From contig NZ_CP092332.1 in the NCBI RefSeq assembly GCF_029866485.1, forward strand, positions 2,356,001 through 2,420,000: a stretch of 64,000 nt of DNA. Direction: 5' to 3'. Position 1 is the first letter of the stretch. The number at the start of each line of letters is the position of its first letter. Both the position numbers and the translations under genes were made by a program. The notes under the pieces were generated by a model. That model saw only the letters and a list, made by a program, of their open reading frames with translations. It was not told where the DNA came from and searched no databases. Positions 45,256 to 54,161 of this stretch are shown piece by piece. The stretch is from Flavobacterium keumense. GTDB taxonomy: Bacteria; Bacteroidota; Bacteroidia; Flavobacteriales; Flavobacteriaceae.

Positions 45256-45411
45256 AAAATTTGATTTTGGCTAAGGTAAAAAAACAAACTCATAAATAAA
45301 ATTAGAATTAGACTGAAAAATCATAACCCTTTGTTTGATAATAAATTACTAAATTTTAAATAAAAAAGCAAATAAAATATTGTATTAATAAAAAGGAATA
45401 CTAACTTTGTA

Positions 45412-45419
45412 AGATTAAG
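45412..45419 (+). promoter_or_regulatory. -7 element TAACTTTG of the zapA operon
   Basis: TAACTTTG matches TAnnTTTG 18 bases before the first gene (45438). Confidence 0.45.
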
Positions 45420-45437
45420 TAATGAATTGGAATAAGA

Positions 45438-45728
45438 ATGAGTGTAATTGCGGAAATAATTGATACTCTTGAAAATAAGATTGAAACCCTTTTCACTAGG
45501 ATGGCTAGTTTAGAGAAAATCAATCAAGATTTAAAGACAGAATTGACCAATACTACAACTATCATACACAATCAGTCTCGTGAGATTGATACTTTGAAAA
45601 AAGAGTATGAAGCTCTAAAAATTGCTAACTCATTACTTGGCAGTGAAGAAAATAAAAGAGATACTAAGCTTAAAATAAATTCATTAATTCGCGAAATTGA
45701 TTACTGCATAGCACAGCTATCAGATTAA
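45438..45728 (+). CDS. Small coiled-coil protein upstream of zapA (ZapB-like)
   Basis: The 96-residue protein is almost entirely heptad coiled coil (IIDTLENKIETLFTRMASLEKINQDLKTEL through IDTLKKEYEALKIAN) with a short C-terminal helix (LIREIDYCIAQLSD). It starts six bases upstream of zapA, which strongly suggests a cell-division partner. Size and all-coiled-coil build resemble ZapB, but sequence similarity alone is not decisive because coiled coils look alike. Cytoplasmic. Confidence 0.72.
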   Translation: MSVIAEIIDTLENKIETLFTRMASLEKINQDLKTELTNTTTIIHNQSREIDTLKKEYEALKIANSLLGSEENKRDTKLKINSLIREIDYCIAQLSD

Positions 45729-45734
45729 AAAAAT

Positions 45735-46028
45735 ATGGACGAAAAGCTTAAAATAAAAATATCAATTGCAGACCGAGTTTATCCATTAACGGTGGATCCG
45801 TCACAAGAAGAAGGGCTCCGAAGTGCTTCTAAAAAAATTGATACGATGATTAAGCAATTTGAAGAAAATTATGCTGTTCGTGACAAGCAAGATGTATTAG
45901 CCATGTGTGCATTACAATTTGCTTCTCAAGTAGAACAAAAACAAATCGACAAAGCGATAGATGGAGAGGAAACTATCGAAAGATTAAACAAAATCAACTC
46001 GATATTAGACGAATATCTCAAAAAATAA
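45735..46028 (+). CDS. zapA: Cell division protein ZapA
   Basis: ZapA binds and bundles FtsZ filaments at midcell. The 97-residue protein has the ZapA N-terminal globular part (KIKISIADRVYPLTVDPSQEEGLRSASKKIDTMIKQF) and a C-terminal coiled coil (LQFASQVEQKQIDKAIDGEETIERLNKINSILDEYL). Its position before 6S RNA mirrors the zapA-ssrS order known in proteobacteria. It is co-transcribed with the coiled-coil gene six bases upstream. Confidence 0.93.
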   Translation: MDEKLKIKISIADRVYPLTVDPSQEEGLRSASKKIDTMIKQFEENYAVRDKQDVLAMCALQFASQVEQKQIDKAIDGEETIERLNKINSILDEYLKK

Positions 46029-46056
46029 AACGTTCTTTTACATAGACTAAGATACT

Positions 46057-46210
46057 GCCTACATTAGTTCAATTTGGTAAACTCAACACTAACAATTTAG
46101 AATGAGCGAATCATCACTACTATAGCACGCCTCACTTTGGTAAGGAAGCTTGAACAGTGAGTTAGCTCAAAACTTGTCTTTACGAGTTTATACAAGCACC
46201 TAATGTAGGC
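46057..46210 (+). ncRNA. ssrS: 6S RNA, flavobacterial type (6S-Flavo)
   Basis: GCCTACATTAG (46057-46067) and CTAATGTAGGC (46200-46210) form a perfect 11-bp closing stem around a ~130-base region with further imperfect pairings, followed by seven T. Position between zapA and rny matches where 6S RNA is found. 6S RNA mimics an open promoter and sequesters housekeeping RNA polymerase, mainly in stationary phase. The exact 5' end may lie a few bases upstream. The 3' stem with its T-run also acts as terminator. Confidence 0.75.
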
Positions 46211-46239
46211 TTTTTTTATATATAAATTTTTTAATTAAC

Positions 46240-47799
46240 ATGGACATAGTAACAATTATTATTGGAATCATAGGTGTTGCAGCTGGTTTTACAATCGCTA
46301 AAATCATTGAAAAAAGCAACATTTCGAATCTCATCAAAAACGCAAAAAAAGAAGCTGCTTCTATCTTAAAAGACGCTAATTTTGAAGCAGAAAACATCAA
46401 AAAAGATAAAATTCTTCAAGCAAAAGAAAAATTTATCGAATTAAAATCAGAACACGAACAAGTAATTCTAGCTCGTGACAAAAAAGTAGCCGAAGTAGAA
46501 AAAAGAGTACGTGACAAAGAATCTCAAGTTTCTAATGAATTGGCTAAAGCCAAAAGAGTAAATGACGAATTTGAAGCTAAAGCAGCCGAATATGCTTCAA
46601 AAATTGAAATTTTGGAAAAGAAACAGGCTGAGGTAGAAAAACTCCATAAAAGTCAACTACAACAACTTGAAGTTATTTCAGGACTTTCAGCTGATGAAGC
46701 TAAAGAACAATTAATTGAAGGTCTAAAAGCGGAAGCAAAAACTCAGGCCATGGCTCAAATTCAAGATACAATTGAAGAAGCTAAATTGACTGCGCAACAA
46801 GAAGCGAAGAAAATCATCATCAACACTATTCAACGAGTAGGTACGGAAGAAGCGGTAGAAAATTGCGTTTCTGTATTCAATATAGAATCAGATGATGTAA
46901 AAGGTAGAATCATTGGGCGTGAAGGACGTAACATCCGTGCATTGGAGGCGGCTACTGGAGTTGAAATTATTGTTGACGACACTCCTGAAGCAATCATTCT
47001 TTCTTGTTTTGATCCTGTGCGCAGAGAAATTGCTCGTCTATCCTTACATAAATTAGTAACAGACGGACGTATTCACCCAGCTCGTATCGAAGAGGTAGTA
47101 GCTAAAACTACTAAACAAATTGACGACGAAATCATTGAAGTTGGTAAACGTACCGTAATTGATTTGGGTATCCACGGATTACATCCTGAATTGATTAAAG
47201 TGGTAGGTAGAATGAAATACCGTTCGTCTTACGGACAAAACTTATTACAACACTCTCGTGAAGTATCTAAGCTTTGTGGTATTATGGCTGCTGAACTCGG
47301 ATTAAACGTAAAACTAGCAAAACGAGCTGGTTTATTACACGATATTGGTAAAGTACCTGATACAGAAAGTGATTTACCACACGCTTTATTAGGTATGCAA
47401 TGGGCTGAGAAATATGGTGAAAAAGAAGAAGTTTGTAATGCGATTGGAGCACACCACGATGAGATTGAAATGAAATCATTATTGTCTCCAATCATCCAAG
47501 TGTGTGATGCTATTTCAGGTGCAAGACCAGGAGCAAGAAGACAAGTTCTTGATTCTTATATCCAACGTTTGAAGGACCTAGAAGATGTGGCTTACGGATT
47601 TGGCGGAGTAAAGAGTGCTTATGCGATTCAAGCAGGTAGAGAATTACGTGTAATTGTAGAAAGTGAAAAAGTTTCAGATGACAAAGCATCGAACTTATCA
47701 TTCGAAATTTCACAAAAAATCCAAACTGAAATGACCTATCCAGGTCAAGTAAAAGTAACTGTAATTAGAGAGACTAGAGCGGTTAATATTGCGAAGTAA
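46240..47799 (+). CDS. rny: Ribonuclease Y
   Basis: RNase Y is a membrane-anchored endoribonuclease that starts mRNA decay. The 519-residue protein has an N-terminal membrane helix (residues ~3-22), a long coiled coil (~30-195) rich in Lys and Glu, and a KH domain near 205-270 ([35 protein letters not shown]). The HD hydrolase domain is at ~335-430 with [17 protein letters not shown] and GAHHDEIE. The C-terminal [16 protein letters not shown] motif is diagnostic. The order and lengths equal family norms. It is terminated at 47820-47855. Confidence 0.96.
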   Translation: MDIVTIIIGIIGVAAGFTIAKIIEKSNISNLIKNAKKEAASILKDANFEAENIKKDKILQAKEKFIELKSEHEQVILARDKKVAEVEKRVRDKESQVSNELAKAKRVNDEFEAKAAEYASKIEILEKKQAEVEKLHKSQLQQLEVISGLSADEAKEQLIEGLKAEAKTQAMAQIQDTIEEAKLTAQQEAKKIIINTIQRVGTEEAVENCVSVFNIESDDVKGRIIGREGRNIRALEAATGVEIIVDDTPEAIILSCFDPVRREIARLSLHKLVTDGRIHPARIEEVVAKTTKQIDDEIIEVGKRTVIDLGIHGLHPELIKVVGRMKYRSSYGQNLLQHSREVSKLCGIMAAELGLNVKLAKRAGLLHDIGKVPDTESDLPHALLGMQWAEKYGEKEEVCNAIGAHHDEIEMKSLLSPIIQVCDAISGARPGARRQVLDSYIQRLKDLEDVAYGFGGVKSAYAIQAGRELRVIVESEKVSDDKASNLSFEISQKIQTEMTYPGQVKVTVIRETRAVNIAK

Positions 47800-47819
47800 T
47801 TCTTTCTATTTTCAAATAC

Positions 47820-47855
47820 AAAAATCCCCAATTTCAAATGAGATTGGGGATTTTC
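47820..47855. terminator. Bidirectional terminator between rny and xerD
   Basis: A 12-bp stem AAAATCCCCAAT (47821-47832)/ATTGGGGATTTT (47843-47854) separates convergent genes. Confidence 0.85.
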
Positions 47856-47857
47856 AT

Positions 47858-48757
47858 TTATTCTTTTCTCGGATGAAAGGTATTCATAACCTCTGTCAAG
47901 TATTTTCTATCCAAATGCACATAAATTTCAGTAGTAGTGATTGATTCATGCCCTAACATCAATTGAATTGAACGTAAATCGGCTCCATTTTCCAATAAGT
48001 GTGTCGCAAAGGAGTGACGTAAGGTATGTGGGCTAATTGTTTTGTTTAAATTGATTTTGGCTGCTAAATCTTTGATAATAGTAAATAGCATAGCCCTAGT
48101 AAGCTGACTCCCTCTTCTATTCAAAAACAAGGTATCTTCAAATCCTTTTTTTATTGGTAGGTGATTTCGGATCGACTCTTTATACAATTGAATGTATTTT
48201 TGAGTCAGATTACCAATAGGCACAAAACGCTGTTTATTTCCTTTTCCGGTAATTTTTACAAATCCTTCTTCAAAGAATAAATCCGATATTTTCAAATTGA
48301 CCAATTCCGAAACACGAAGACCACACCCATATAAGGTTTCCAACATCGCTCGATTTCTTTCTCCTTCATTAGAAGACAAATCGATAGCATTGATTAAAGC
48401 ATCTATTTCATCTACCGATAGCGTATCGGGTAATTTCCTGCCTGTCTTTGGTGTTTCGATTAATTCTAACGGATTGTCCGTGCGATAATCTTCAAAAACT
48501 AAATAATTAAAAAAGCTTTTTAACCCTGAAATAATTCGGGCTTGCGAACGAGCATTCACCTGTTTTGAAACACTGTAAATAAACTGCTGGATTGTTTCTT
48601 CAGTAATCGCAACAGGAGAAACTTGAATTTGATTTTGGTCCAAAAAAAGACACAATCGCTCCACATCAAAAGAATAATTCTCGATGGTGTTTTTTGACAA
48701 TCCTCTTTCGATTCTCAAATACGACTGATAGTTTTTAATATAAGTTGTCCAATTCAC
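47858..48757 (-). CDS. xerD: Tyrosine recombinase XerD
   Basis: XerD with XerC resolves chromosome dimers at dif. The preferred start is GTG at 48757, translating as MNWTTYIKNYQSYLRIERGL, giving 299 residues, the normal XerD size. A longer open frame to 48805 would run through the terminator stem of the neighbouring gene and is not used. The N-terminal SAM-like core-binding domain covers ~1-95. Catalytic residues are visible: Arg in YGCGLRVSELVNL, Lys in ITGKGNKQRFVPIG, HTLRHSFATHLLENG, GHESITTTEIYVH and the final Tyr in the latter. It is convergent with rny. Confidence 0.93.
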   Translation of the reverse strand: MNWTTYIKNYQSYLRIERGLSKNTIENYSFDVERLCLFLDQNQIQVSPVAITEETIQQFIYSVSKQVNARSQARIISGLKSFFNYLVFEDYRTDNPLELIETPKTGRKLPDTLSVDEIDALINAIDLSSNEGERNRAMLETLYGCGLRVSELVNLKISDLFFEEGFVKITGKGNKQRFVPIGNLTQKYIQLYKESIRNHLPIKKGFEDTLFLNRRGSQLTRAMLFTIIKDLAAKINLNKTISPHTLRHSFATHLLENGADLRSIQLMLGHESITTTEIYVHLDRKYLTEVMNTFHPRKE

Positions 48758-48784
48758 CAAACAAAGAAACGTAATTTTTAGACA

Positions 48785-48815
48785 TAAAAAAACCACGTTC
48801 AACAACGTGGTTTTT
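48785..48815 (-). terminator. Rho-independent terminator after the OMP gene
   Basis: On the minus strand AACCACGTT/AACGTGGTT forms a 9-bp stem with a GTTG loop and is followed by seven T. Reading xerD from 48805 would translate this hairpin. Confidence 0.85.
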
Positions 48816-48835
48816 CATTACACTGGGGGCGCGTT

Positions 48836-49381
48836 CTAAAAATGTAACGCAAAACCTATGTTCAACTGAAAGGTATCCGCTTTAGCATAGTTTTGATTTA
48901 AACTTAAATTATATCGAACTCCTGGCTCAACACTAACATTATCTCCCAAAAACCAAGCATATCCTGCCTGCATTCCTAAATAAGAAGGATTCTCATCGGC
49001 ATCTTTTATTGAAGCTCCTGAAAAATCTAGTTGGATTGGAAATTGATGAACAATATAGTATTTAGCCCCTATTTTATAGGAAAAAATAGTGGTATCGATA
49101 AAATCTGATTTCACCCCACCATAACCTAATCCTACTTTTAAAGCCAAATTATCAATAAAAAAATAACCTGCTTCAGCGCCAAAATTATAAACCGAGTCCC
49201 CATTTTGCGAAGCATAATTAATTCCTGTAGCAGCACCAACAGGAGTACCAAAAGCAGTATTCACTTCAATTAACCATTTCGCTTCAGAAGTCTGTCCATT
49301 ATTTTTAACTTGTTTTGAATCTTGAGCGTTAGTAAAACTAAAAATCAAAATAGTTAGTAGTGTTACACTAGTTGTTTTCAT
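48836..49381 (-). CDS. Outer membrane beta-barrel protein
   Basis: The 181-residue protein starts with a signal peptide (MKTTSVTLLTILIFSFTNAQ). Alternating hydrophobic strands follow: WLIEVNTAFGTPVGAATGINYAS, FGAEAGYFFIDNLALKVGLGYGG, SYKIGAKYYIVHQF and YLGMQAGYAWFLGDN. The C-terminal strand ends in Phe (LNIGFALHF). This is a small 8-stranded-type barrel of the porin-like OMP_b-brl group common in Bacteroidetes. Function is unknown; it stands alone with its own terminator. Confidence 0.85.
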   Translation of the reverse strand: MKTTSVTLLTILIFSFTNAQDSKQVKNNGQTSEAKWLIEVNTAFGTPVGAATGINYASQNGDSVYNFGAEAGYFFIDNLALKVGLGYGGVKSDFIDTTIFSYKIGAKYYIVHQFPIQLDFSGASIKDADENPSYLGMQAGYAWFLGDNVSVEPGVRYNLSLNQNYAKADTFQLNIGFALHF

Positions 49382-49608
49382 AATTATATCATTTAAAATT
49401 ATGACTCCAAATTAGAAATTCGAATGAATCCGTGGATAAAAAATCGGCTATTGAAAAGTATTCACGATAAAAGACAGAAAAACTAATTAAATACTACCAA
49501 CATTCCGCAATAAATAGTAATTTTGATCTTACTATAAAATTATTTTAATACAATAAATACACTTAAAAAGCGTTTTTATATTTAAACCCACTTACAAGTT
49601 ATCCTATT

Positions 49609-50178
49609 ATGAAACGAAATTTATTATTACTTACTATACTTCTATTTGCAACATTTACATCTTCAGCTCAAATTTTCAGAATCGGACTAAAAGCTGGAAT
49701 TAATTATGCCAACCAAAATGGCACAACAATTACTGTAAATAGCACTAATTACAAAACGGATGCCATTACCAATTTCCACATCGGACTATTAGCGGAAGTG
49801 AAATTAGGAGAACGCTTTTCAATACAACCTGAACTTTTGTACTCCACTCAAGGGGCTAAATATGATGCTGTAGGAGTTATAAACGATTTTACCAATGATG
49901 TTGGCTATGTAAGCATCCCATTAATGGCCAAAATTAATTTAAATAACACATTTAGTTTGGACTTTGGACCACAAGCATCGTTTCTAATGAGCAAAAAAAA
50001 TGATGTCTCGATAAATGATCAGAAAAATCTAGATTTTGGGGCTGGTGGAGGTCTGAGTATTCATATCACTAAAGGATTATTTTTACAAGGTAGATATATT
50101 GTTGGCTTAAACGAAATTTCACCTGAAGCTAAAGTTAAAAACTCTGTTTTACAAGTATCTGCTGGATTCTTCTTTTAA
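49609..50178 (+). CDS. Outer membrane beta-barrel protein, PorT-like
   Basis: The 189-residue protein starts with a signal peptide (MKRNLLLLTILLFATFTSSAQ). The barrel has FRIGLKAGINYANQNGTTI, FHIGLLAEVKLGERFSIQPELLYSTQGAKYD, VGYVSIPLMAKINLNNTFSLDFGPQASFL and a final strand ending in aromatic residues (VSAGFFF). The GLKAGIN... and QPELLYSTQG blocks are typical of the PorT/OMP_b-brl_2 family. It is transcribed divergently from the other barrel gene; the 227-base gap between them shows no clear extra feature. Role unknown, in the outer membrane. Confidence 0.87.
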   Translation: MKRNLLLLTILLFATFTSSAQIFRIGLKAGINYANQNGTTITVNSTNYKTDAITNFHIGLLAEVKLGERFSIQPELLYSTQGAKYDAVGVINDFTNDVGYVSIPLMAKINLNNTFSLDFGPQASFLMSKKNDVSINDQKNLDFGAGGGLSIHITKGLFLQGRYIVGLNEISPEAKVKNSVLQVSAGFFF

Positions 50179-50202
50179 AGGAAAAACAAACTATTTTATA
50201 AC

Positions 50203-50233
50203 AACCGTTCTTTTATTGGAACGGTTTTTTTAT
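50203..50233 (+). terminator. Rho-independent terminator
   Basis: AACCGTTC (50203-50210) pairs with GAACGGTT (50219-50226) and is followed by a T-run. Confidence 0.85.
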
Positions 50234-50253
50234 TTTTACCAAAATATCATTTT

Positions 50254-50667
50254 ATGAAAATTTGTATCATCAACGGACCCAACTTGAACCTTTTAGGAAA
50301 ACGCGAACCAGAAGTATATGGAAGCCAAACTTTTGAAGATTATTTTGAGATTTTAAAAGCAAAATTCCCTACTATTGAATTTCACTATTTTCAAAGCAAT
50401 ATTGAAGGAGAGTTAATTGGAAAAATTCAAGAAGTTGGTTTTTTGTATGATGGTATTATTTTAAATGCCGGGGCATATACTCACACTTCTATTGGTATTG
50501 GAGATGCTATCAAAGCAATTACCACACCAGTTATTGAAGTACACATATCCAATACTTTTGGTAGAGAAGAATTCCGACATCAATCGTATATTTCAGGAAA
50601 TGCTAAAGGAGTTATTTTAGGTTTTGGCCTAAAAAGTTATGATTTAGCGGTACAATCGTTTTTGTAA
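50254..50667 (+). CDS. aroQ: 3-dehydroquinate dehydratase, type II
   Basis: This shikimate-pathway enzyme converts 3-dehydroquinate to 3-dehydroshikimate. The 137-residue protein has the type II signature IINGPNLNLLGKREPEVYG with the catalytic Tyr near residue 24, LNAGAYTHTSIGIGDAI near residue 75 with the Asn, and EVHISNTFGREEFRHQSYIS near residue 100 with the catalytic His. Size is right for the dodecameric type II enzyme. It is a single-gene unit bordered by terminators on both sides. Confidence 0.96.
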   Translation: MKICIINGPNLNLLGKREPEVYGSQTFEDYFEILKAKFPTIEFHYFQSNIEGELIGKIQEVGFLYDGIILNAGAYTHTSIGIGDAIKAITTPVIEVHISNTFGREEFRHQSYISGNAKGVILGFGLKSYDLAVQSFL

Positions 50668-50689
50668 CCAACAATAATTTATTATTTAA

Positions 50690-50725
50690 AAGAAAGGCGT
50701 TGCAAATTGCAACGCCTTTCTTTTA
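50690..50725. terminator. Bidirectional terminator between aroQ and the CDF transporter
   Basis: A nearly continuous palindrome GAAAGGCGTTGCAA/TTGCAACGCCTTTC with short A/T runs on both sides lies between convergent genes. Confidence 0.85.
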
Positions 50726-51598
50726 TATCGAATCATCTGGTTCAACATGAATTAACACATGTCCTAATTCTGGGATTTCGGCTCGTAAAGTATCTTTTAA
50801 TTGGTGTGCCAAATCATGTCCTTCCTTTACTGAAATAGTTGCTTTTACAGTAGCGTGTAAATCGACATGGTATTTCATACCCGATTTACGAATAAAACAC
50901 TTTTCGGTATCAATAATCCCGTCTACACTTTTTGAAACTATTCTAATGTTTTCAATCAAATCATCATACAAATGTTCATCCATGATTTCGCCCAAAGCAG
51001 GTCTAAAAATAAGATAACTATTATACAAAATGAATCCTGAAGCAAATAACGCAGCCCAATCATCTGCTGATTCATATCCTTTTCCTAAAAACAATGCTAT
51101 CGATATCCCGATAAAAGCAGCAACCGAAGTAATAGCATCACTTCGATGATGCCAAGCGTCAGCTTTTAAAGCAGAACTATGTGTTTCTTTGCTTCTTCTC
51201 ATTACCACCTGGAAGGAATATTCTTTCCAAAGAATAATTGCTCCTAAAACGTATAAAGTCCACGATTTAGGCAAATCGTGTGGAGTATTAATATTGAGAA
51301 TACTTTCATACGCAATAACAGTTGCTGAAGTAATCAAAAAACCGACTACTATAAACGTTATTAATGGCTCTGCCCTCCCATGACCATAGGGATGATTATC
51401 ATCTGCAGGCTTATTCGAATATTTAATCCCAAACAAAACCAAAAAAGAAGCAAAGATATCAGTAGTTGATTCTATGGCATCGGCAATCAATGCATACGAG
51501 TTACCAAAAAAACCAGCTAAACCCTTAATAAGAGCTAAGATAGTATTACCTATTACACTAAAATAAGTTGCTTTAATAGCCGCTTCTACTTTTGGCAT
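50723..51598 (-). CDS. Cation diffusion facilitator family transporter
   Basis: The 291-residue protein has the CDF layout of six membrane helices and a C-terminal cytoplasmic domain (~205-291). Helix 2 contains ALIADAIESTTDIFASFLV, helix 5 region DAWHHRSDAITS, and the loop HPYGHGRAEP precedes helix 3. In YiiP the helix-2 metal pair is Asp/Asp; here the first position is Glu (ESTTD), which may shift metal preference. CDF proteins export divalent cations such as Zn, Fe or Mn using the proton gradient. Monocistronic; metal not predictable. Confidence 0.92.
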   Translation of the reverse strand: MPKVEAAIKATYFSVIGNTILALIKGLAGFFGNSYALIADAIESTTDIFASFLVLFGIKYSNKPADDNHPYGHGRAEPLITFIVVGFLITSATVIAYESILNINTPHDLPKSWTLYVLGAIILWKEYSFQVVMRRSKETHSSALKADAWHHRSDAITSVAAFIGISIALFLGKGYESADDWAALFASGFILYNSYLIFRPALGEIMDEHLYDDLIENIRIVSKSVDGIIDTEKCFIRKSGMKYHVDLHATVKATISVKEGHDLAHQLKDTLRAEIPELGHVLIHVEPDDSI

Positions 51599-51682
51599 GA
51601 TATATTTATAAAAATATCGTTTAGAGGATTTATATATAACAAAACAACTCTAAACGATACTTACTATTTGATTGATATTAAT

Positions 51683-52996
51683 TTATGCTCTAACAATTTT
51701 GGCACCGATAGCTCTCAATCGCTCATCGATACGTTCATAACCTCTGTCGATTTGTTCAATATTTTGAATTGTACTCGTTCCTTTAGCAGAAAGTGCTGCA
51801 ATTAACAATGAAATTCCTGCACGGATATCTGGCGAAGACATTGTTGTCGCTTTTAACTGTGATTTAAAATCATGCCCAATAACTACTGCTCGGTGCGGAT
51901 CACACAACATAATTTTAGCTCCCATATCAATCAATTTATCTACGAAGAACAAACGACTTTCAAACATTTTTTGGTGAATTAAAACATCACCTTTAGCCTG
52001 AGTAGCTACAACCAAAACAATACTTAATAAATCAGGAGTAAATCCTGGCCAAGGAGCATCAGCAATAGTTAATATAGAACCATCAATATCCGTCTTAACT
52101 TCATATCCATCAACGTGAGATGGAATATAAATATCATCTCCTCGTTTTTCCAAAGTGATTCCTAACTTTCTAAACACATTTGGAATAACACCTAGATTAT
52201 CCCAGCTTACATCTTTAATTGTAATTTCTGATTGAGTCATAGCTGCTAAACCTATCCAGCTTCCTATCTCAATCATATCTGGAAGAATTCTGTGTTCACA
52301 ACCACCCAAGCTTTCTACACCTTCGATAGTAAGTAAGTTGGAACCCACTCCCGTGATTTTAGCTCCCATAGAGTTCAACATTTTACACAACTGTTGCAAA
52401 TACGGTTCGCAAGCAGCATTATAAATAGTAGTAATTCCTTTTGCCAAAACAGCAGCCATAACAATATTTGCCGTCCCCGTTACCGAAGCCTCATCTAAAA
52501 GCATATGGGTCCCTTTTAAGCCTTCTTCTGGAGTTTCTACACCATAAAAGTGATCTTCTTTATTGTATCTGAATTTAGCTCCTAAATTGATAAATCCTTC
52601 GAAATGAGTATCTAACCTTCTTCTACCTATCTTGTCACCACCCGGTTTAGGGATATATCCTTTACCAAAACGAGCCAATAGCGGTCCTACTATCATAATA
52701 GAACCTCGAAGTGCTCCTCCCTCTTTTTTGAAAGCTTCAGTCTCAAGGTAACTTACATTTACCTCATCCGCTTGAAAAGTATATGAATTGGGTCCGTTTT
52801 TTTGAATTTTAACTCCTAAATTACCTAACAACGTAATTAGCTTGTTAATATCAATAATATCAGGTACATTATTGATTGTTACCTTTTCTGAAGTTAATAG
52901 AATTGCACATAATATTTGTAATGCTTCATTTTTAGCTCCTTGTGGTGTAATTTCTCCTTTCAGACGAATGCCACCTTCGATTTTGAAAACTCCCAT
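51683..52996 (-). CDS. murA: UDP-N-acetylglucosamine 1-carboxyvinyltransferase MurA (Cys to Asp variant)
   Basis: MurA adds enolpyruvate from PEP to UDP-GlcNAc in the first committed step of peptidoglycan synthesis. The 437-residue protein starts MGVFKIEGGIRLKGEI, has GAKNEALQIL (the Lys-Asn pair of the active site), VSWDNLGVIPNVFRKLG and the C-terminal GYERIDERLRAIGAKI. The active-site loop reads PGGDKIGRRRLD, with Asp121 where the E. coli enzyme has Cys115. Asp at this place is known to make MurA insensitive to fosfomycin in mycobacteria and chlamydia. The DUF4290 and DUF493 genes lie upstream in the same direction, one base or a few bases apart. Confidence 0.96.
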   Translation of the reverse strand: MGVFKIEGGIRLKGEITPQGAKNEALQILCAILLTSEKVTINNVPDIIDINKLITLLGNLGVKIQKNGPNSYTFQADEVNVSYLETEAFKKEGGALRGSIMIVGPLLARFGKGYIPKPGGDKIGRRRLDTHFEGFINLGAKFRYNKEDHFYGVETPEEGLKGTHMLLDEASVTGTANIVMAAVLAKGITTIYNAACEPYLQQLCKMLNSMGAKITGVGSNLLTIEGVESLGGCEHRILPDMIEIGSWIGLAAMTQSEITIKDVSWDNLGVIPNVFRKLGITLEKRGDDIYIPSHVDGYEVKTDIDGSILTIADAPWPGFTPDLLSIVLVVATQAKGDVLIHQKMFESRLFFVDKLIDMGAKIMLCDPHRAVVIGHDFKSQLKATTMSSPDIRAGISLLIAALSAKGTSTIQNIEQIDRGYERIDERLRAIGAKIVRA

Positions 52997-53713
52997 TTAT
53001 TTTTGTTTATTTTTTTGAAACGATTTTGATTTTCCTTGTTTATTATTCTTGTTTGCTTGTTTTACCGATTGCCCTTGAGATGAAATCTTATTTGAAACAC
53101 GTTTATTAGTTCGCAATAAATCGGTTGTATTTAATAACTCCTCAGTGCTTTGTAATAAATTTAGCTTACCTCCTGATAATTCATACAGATGCTCAAAAAT
53201 AACATCATCTTTTACAGTATCTTTATTCCAACTAAGGTATGATTTTTTCATATGATTGGCAATTACTTTCACCAACGCATTTTTCATTTCTCCCTCTTCC
53301 CATTTGTTAGCTACATCAATCATATATTTGATATTATTCCCATAATATCGGTATTTGGGGAAATTTTGTGGGTATTTTAAAACATCAGGTTTTAATTGTA
53401 ATACTTCACGAGAAGGAATTGGATACGGGGACTCCACGTCTAGCTTAAAATCGGACATGATAAACAATTGATCCCATAATTTATGCTGAAAATCAGGTAC
53501 ATCACGCAAATGTGGATTCAAGGTACCCATTACTTGGATGATGTATTTTGCAGCCTTATTACGCTCATCTACATCTTCAATTACAGTAGCCTGATCTATT
53601 AATTTTTGTAAATGACGCCCGTACTCCGGAATAATTAAATGCGGTCTTTCTGCATTGTATTCTAAATGATGTACCACATCATTTGCGTTCTCTTTAGTGT
53701 ATTTTGGATTCAT
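52997..53713 (-). CDS. DUF4290 family protein
   Basis: The 238-residue protein opens with ANDVVHHLEYNAERPHLIIPEYGRHLQKL and is largely helical, with ETYIIQ-type AAKYIIQVMGTLNPHLRDVPDF. The last ~45 residues are a disordered tail rich in Lys, Gln, Asn and Ser. It matches DUF4290, a Bacteroidetes-specific family regularly encoded before murA. The stop touches the murA ATG (no gap), so the two are translated together. Function is unknown; the basic tail could contact RNA or membranes. Confidence 0.88.
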   Translation of the reverse strand: MNPKYTKENANDVVHHLEYNAERPHLIIPEYGRHLQKLIDQATVIEDVDERNKAAKYIIQVMGTLNPHLRDVPDFQHKLWDQLFIMSDFKLDVESPYPIPSREVLQLKPDVLKYPQNFPKYRYYGNNIKYMIDVANKWEEGEMKNALVKVIANHMKKSYLSWNKDTVKDDVIFEHLYELSGGKLNLLQSTEELLNTTDLLRTNKRVSNKISSQGQSVKQANKNNKQGKSKSFQKNKQK

Positions 53714-53716
53714 ATT

Positions 53717-54013
53717 TTATAAGGAAACAATACCTTCAATTACTGAAACTTCGATGTATTTATCTATTACTTCTTGAGCGTTTTTCATTTGAACATCAAC
53801 AGATATACTTGTAAATTTACCTGTTTTAGATTGTGTAGTCTTAATTACTGCTCCCATACAATCAAAAGCTTTTTCTACTTGCTCTACATTATCAGCAACC
53901 GAAGGGACAATAAATTTAAACAAATATATAGAAGGCCATGTAGTACTCATTTCTAATTCAACCTTCAATCTTTCATAAAATTCAGCTGTCTTTTTTTCTT
54001 TTTCCTGATCCAT
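53717..54013 (-). CDS. DUF493 family protein
   Basis: The 98-residue protein has the DUF493/YbeD ferredoxin-like pattern: YERLKVELEMSTTWPSIYLFKFIVPS, then VEQVEKAFDCMGAVIKTTQSKTGKFTSISVDVQMKNAQEVIDKY and a C-terminal VIEGIVSL. DUF493 proteins are small cytoplasmic regulators of unknown activity. It lies three bases upstream of DUF4290, forming a DUF493-DUF4290-murA operon. Confidence 0.85.
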   Translation of the reverse strand: MDQEKEKKTAEFYERLKVELEMSTTWPSIYLFKFIVPSVADNVEQVEKAFDCMGAVIKTTQSKTGKFTSISVDVQMKNAQEVIDKYIEVSVIEGIVSL

Positions 54014-54136
54014 TATTACGCTTAAAATAAGCGCAAATATAAGGTATTGATTTTAGAAATTTGAATTTCGTGTTATTTTTTGAAACGAATGATAATTATC
54101 CAATAGATTAATTTTTAAAATCCCAATTACTTTAGG

Positions 54137-54144
54137 TAAATTTG
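54137..54144 (+). promoter_or_regulatory. -7 element TAAATTTG of the AAA ATPase gene
   Basis: TAAATTTG matches TAnnTTTG. The in-frame GTG at 54144 overlaps its last base, so translation more likely begins at GTG 54162. Confidence 0.5.
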
Positions 54145-54161
54145 TGGCTTATTTACAAAAA

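Noticed and set aside
48758..48805. N-terminal extension of xerD to 48805
   Set aside because: It would translate the terminator hairpin of the adjacent gene; GTG 48757 gives the normal XerD length.
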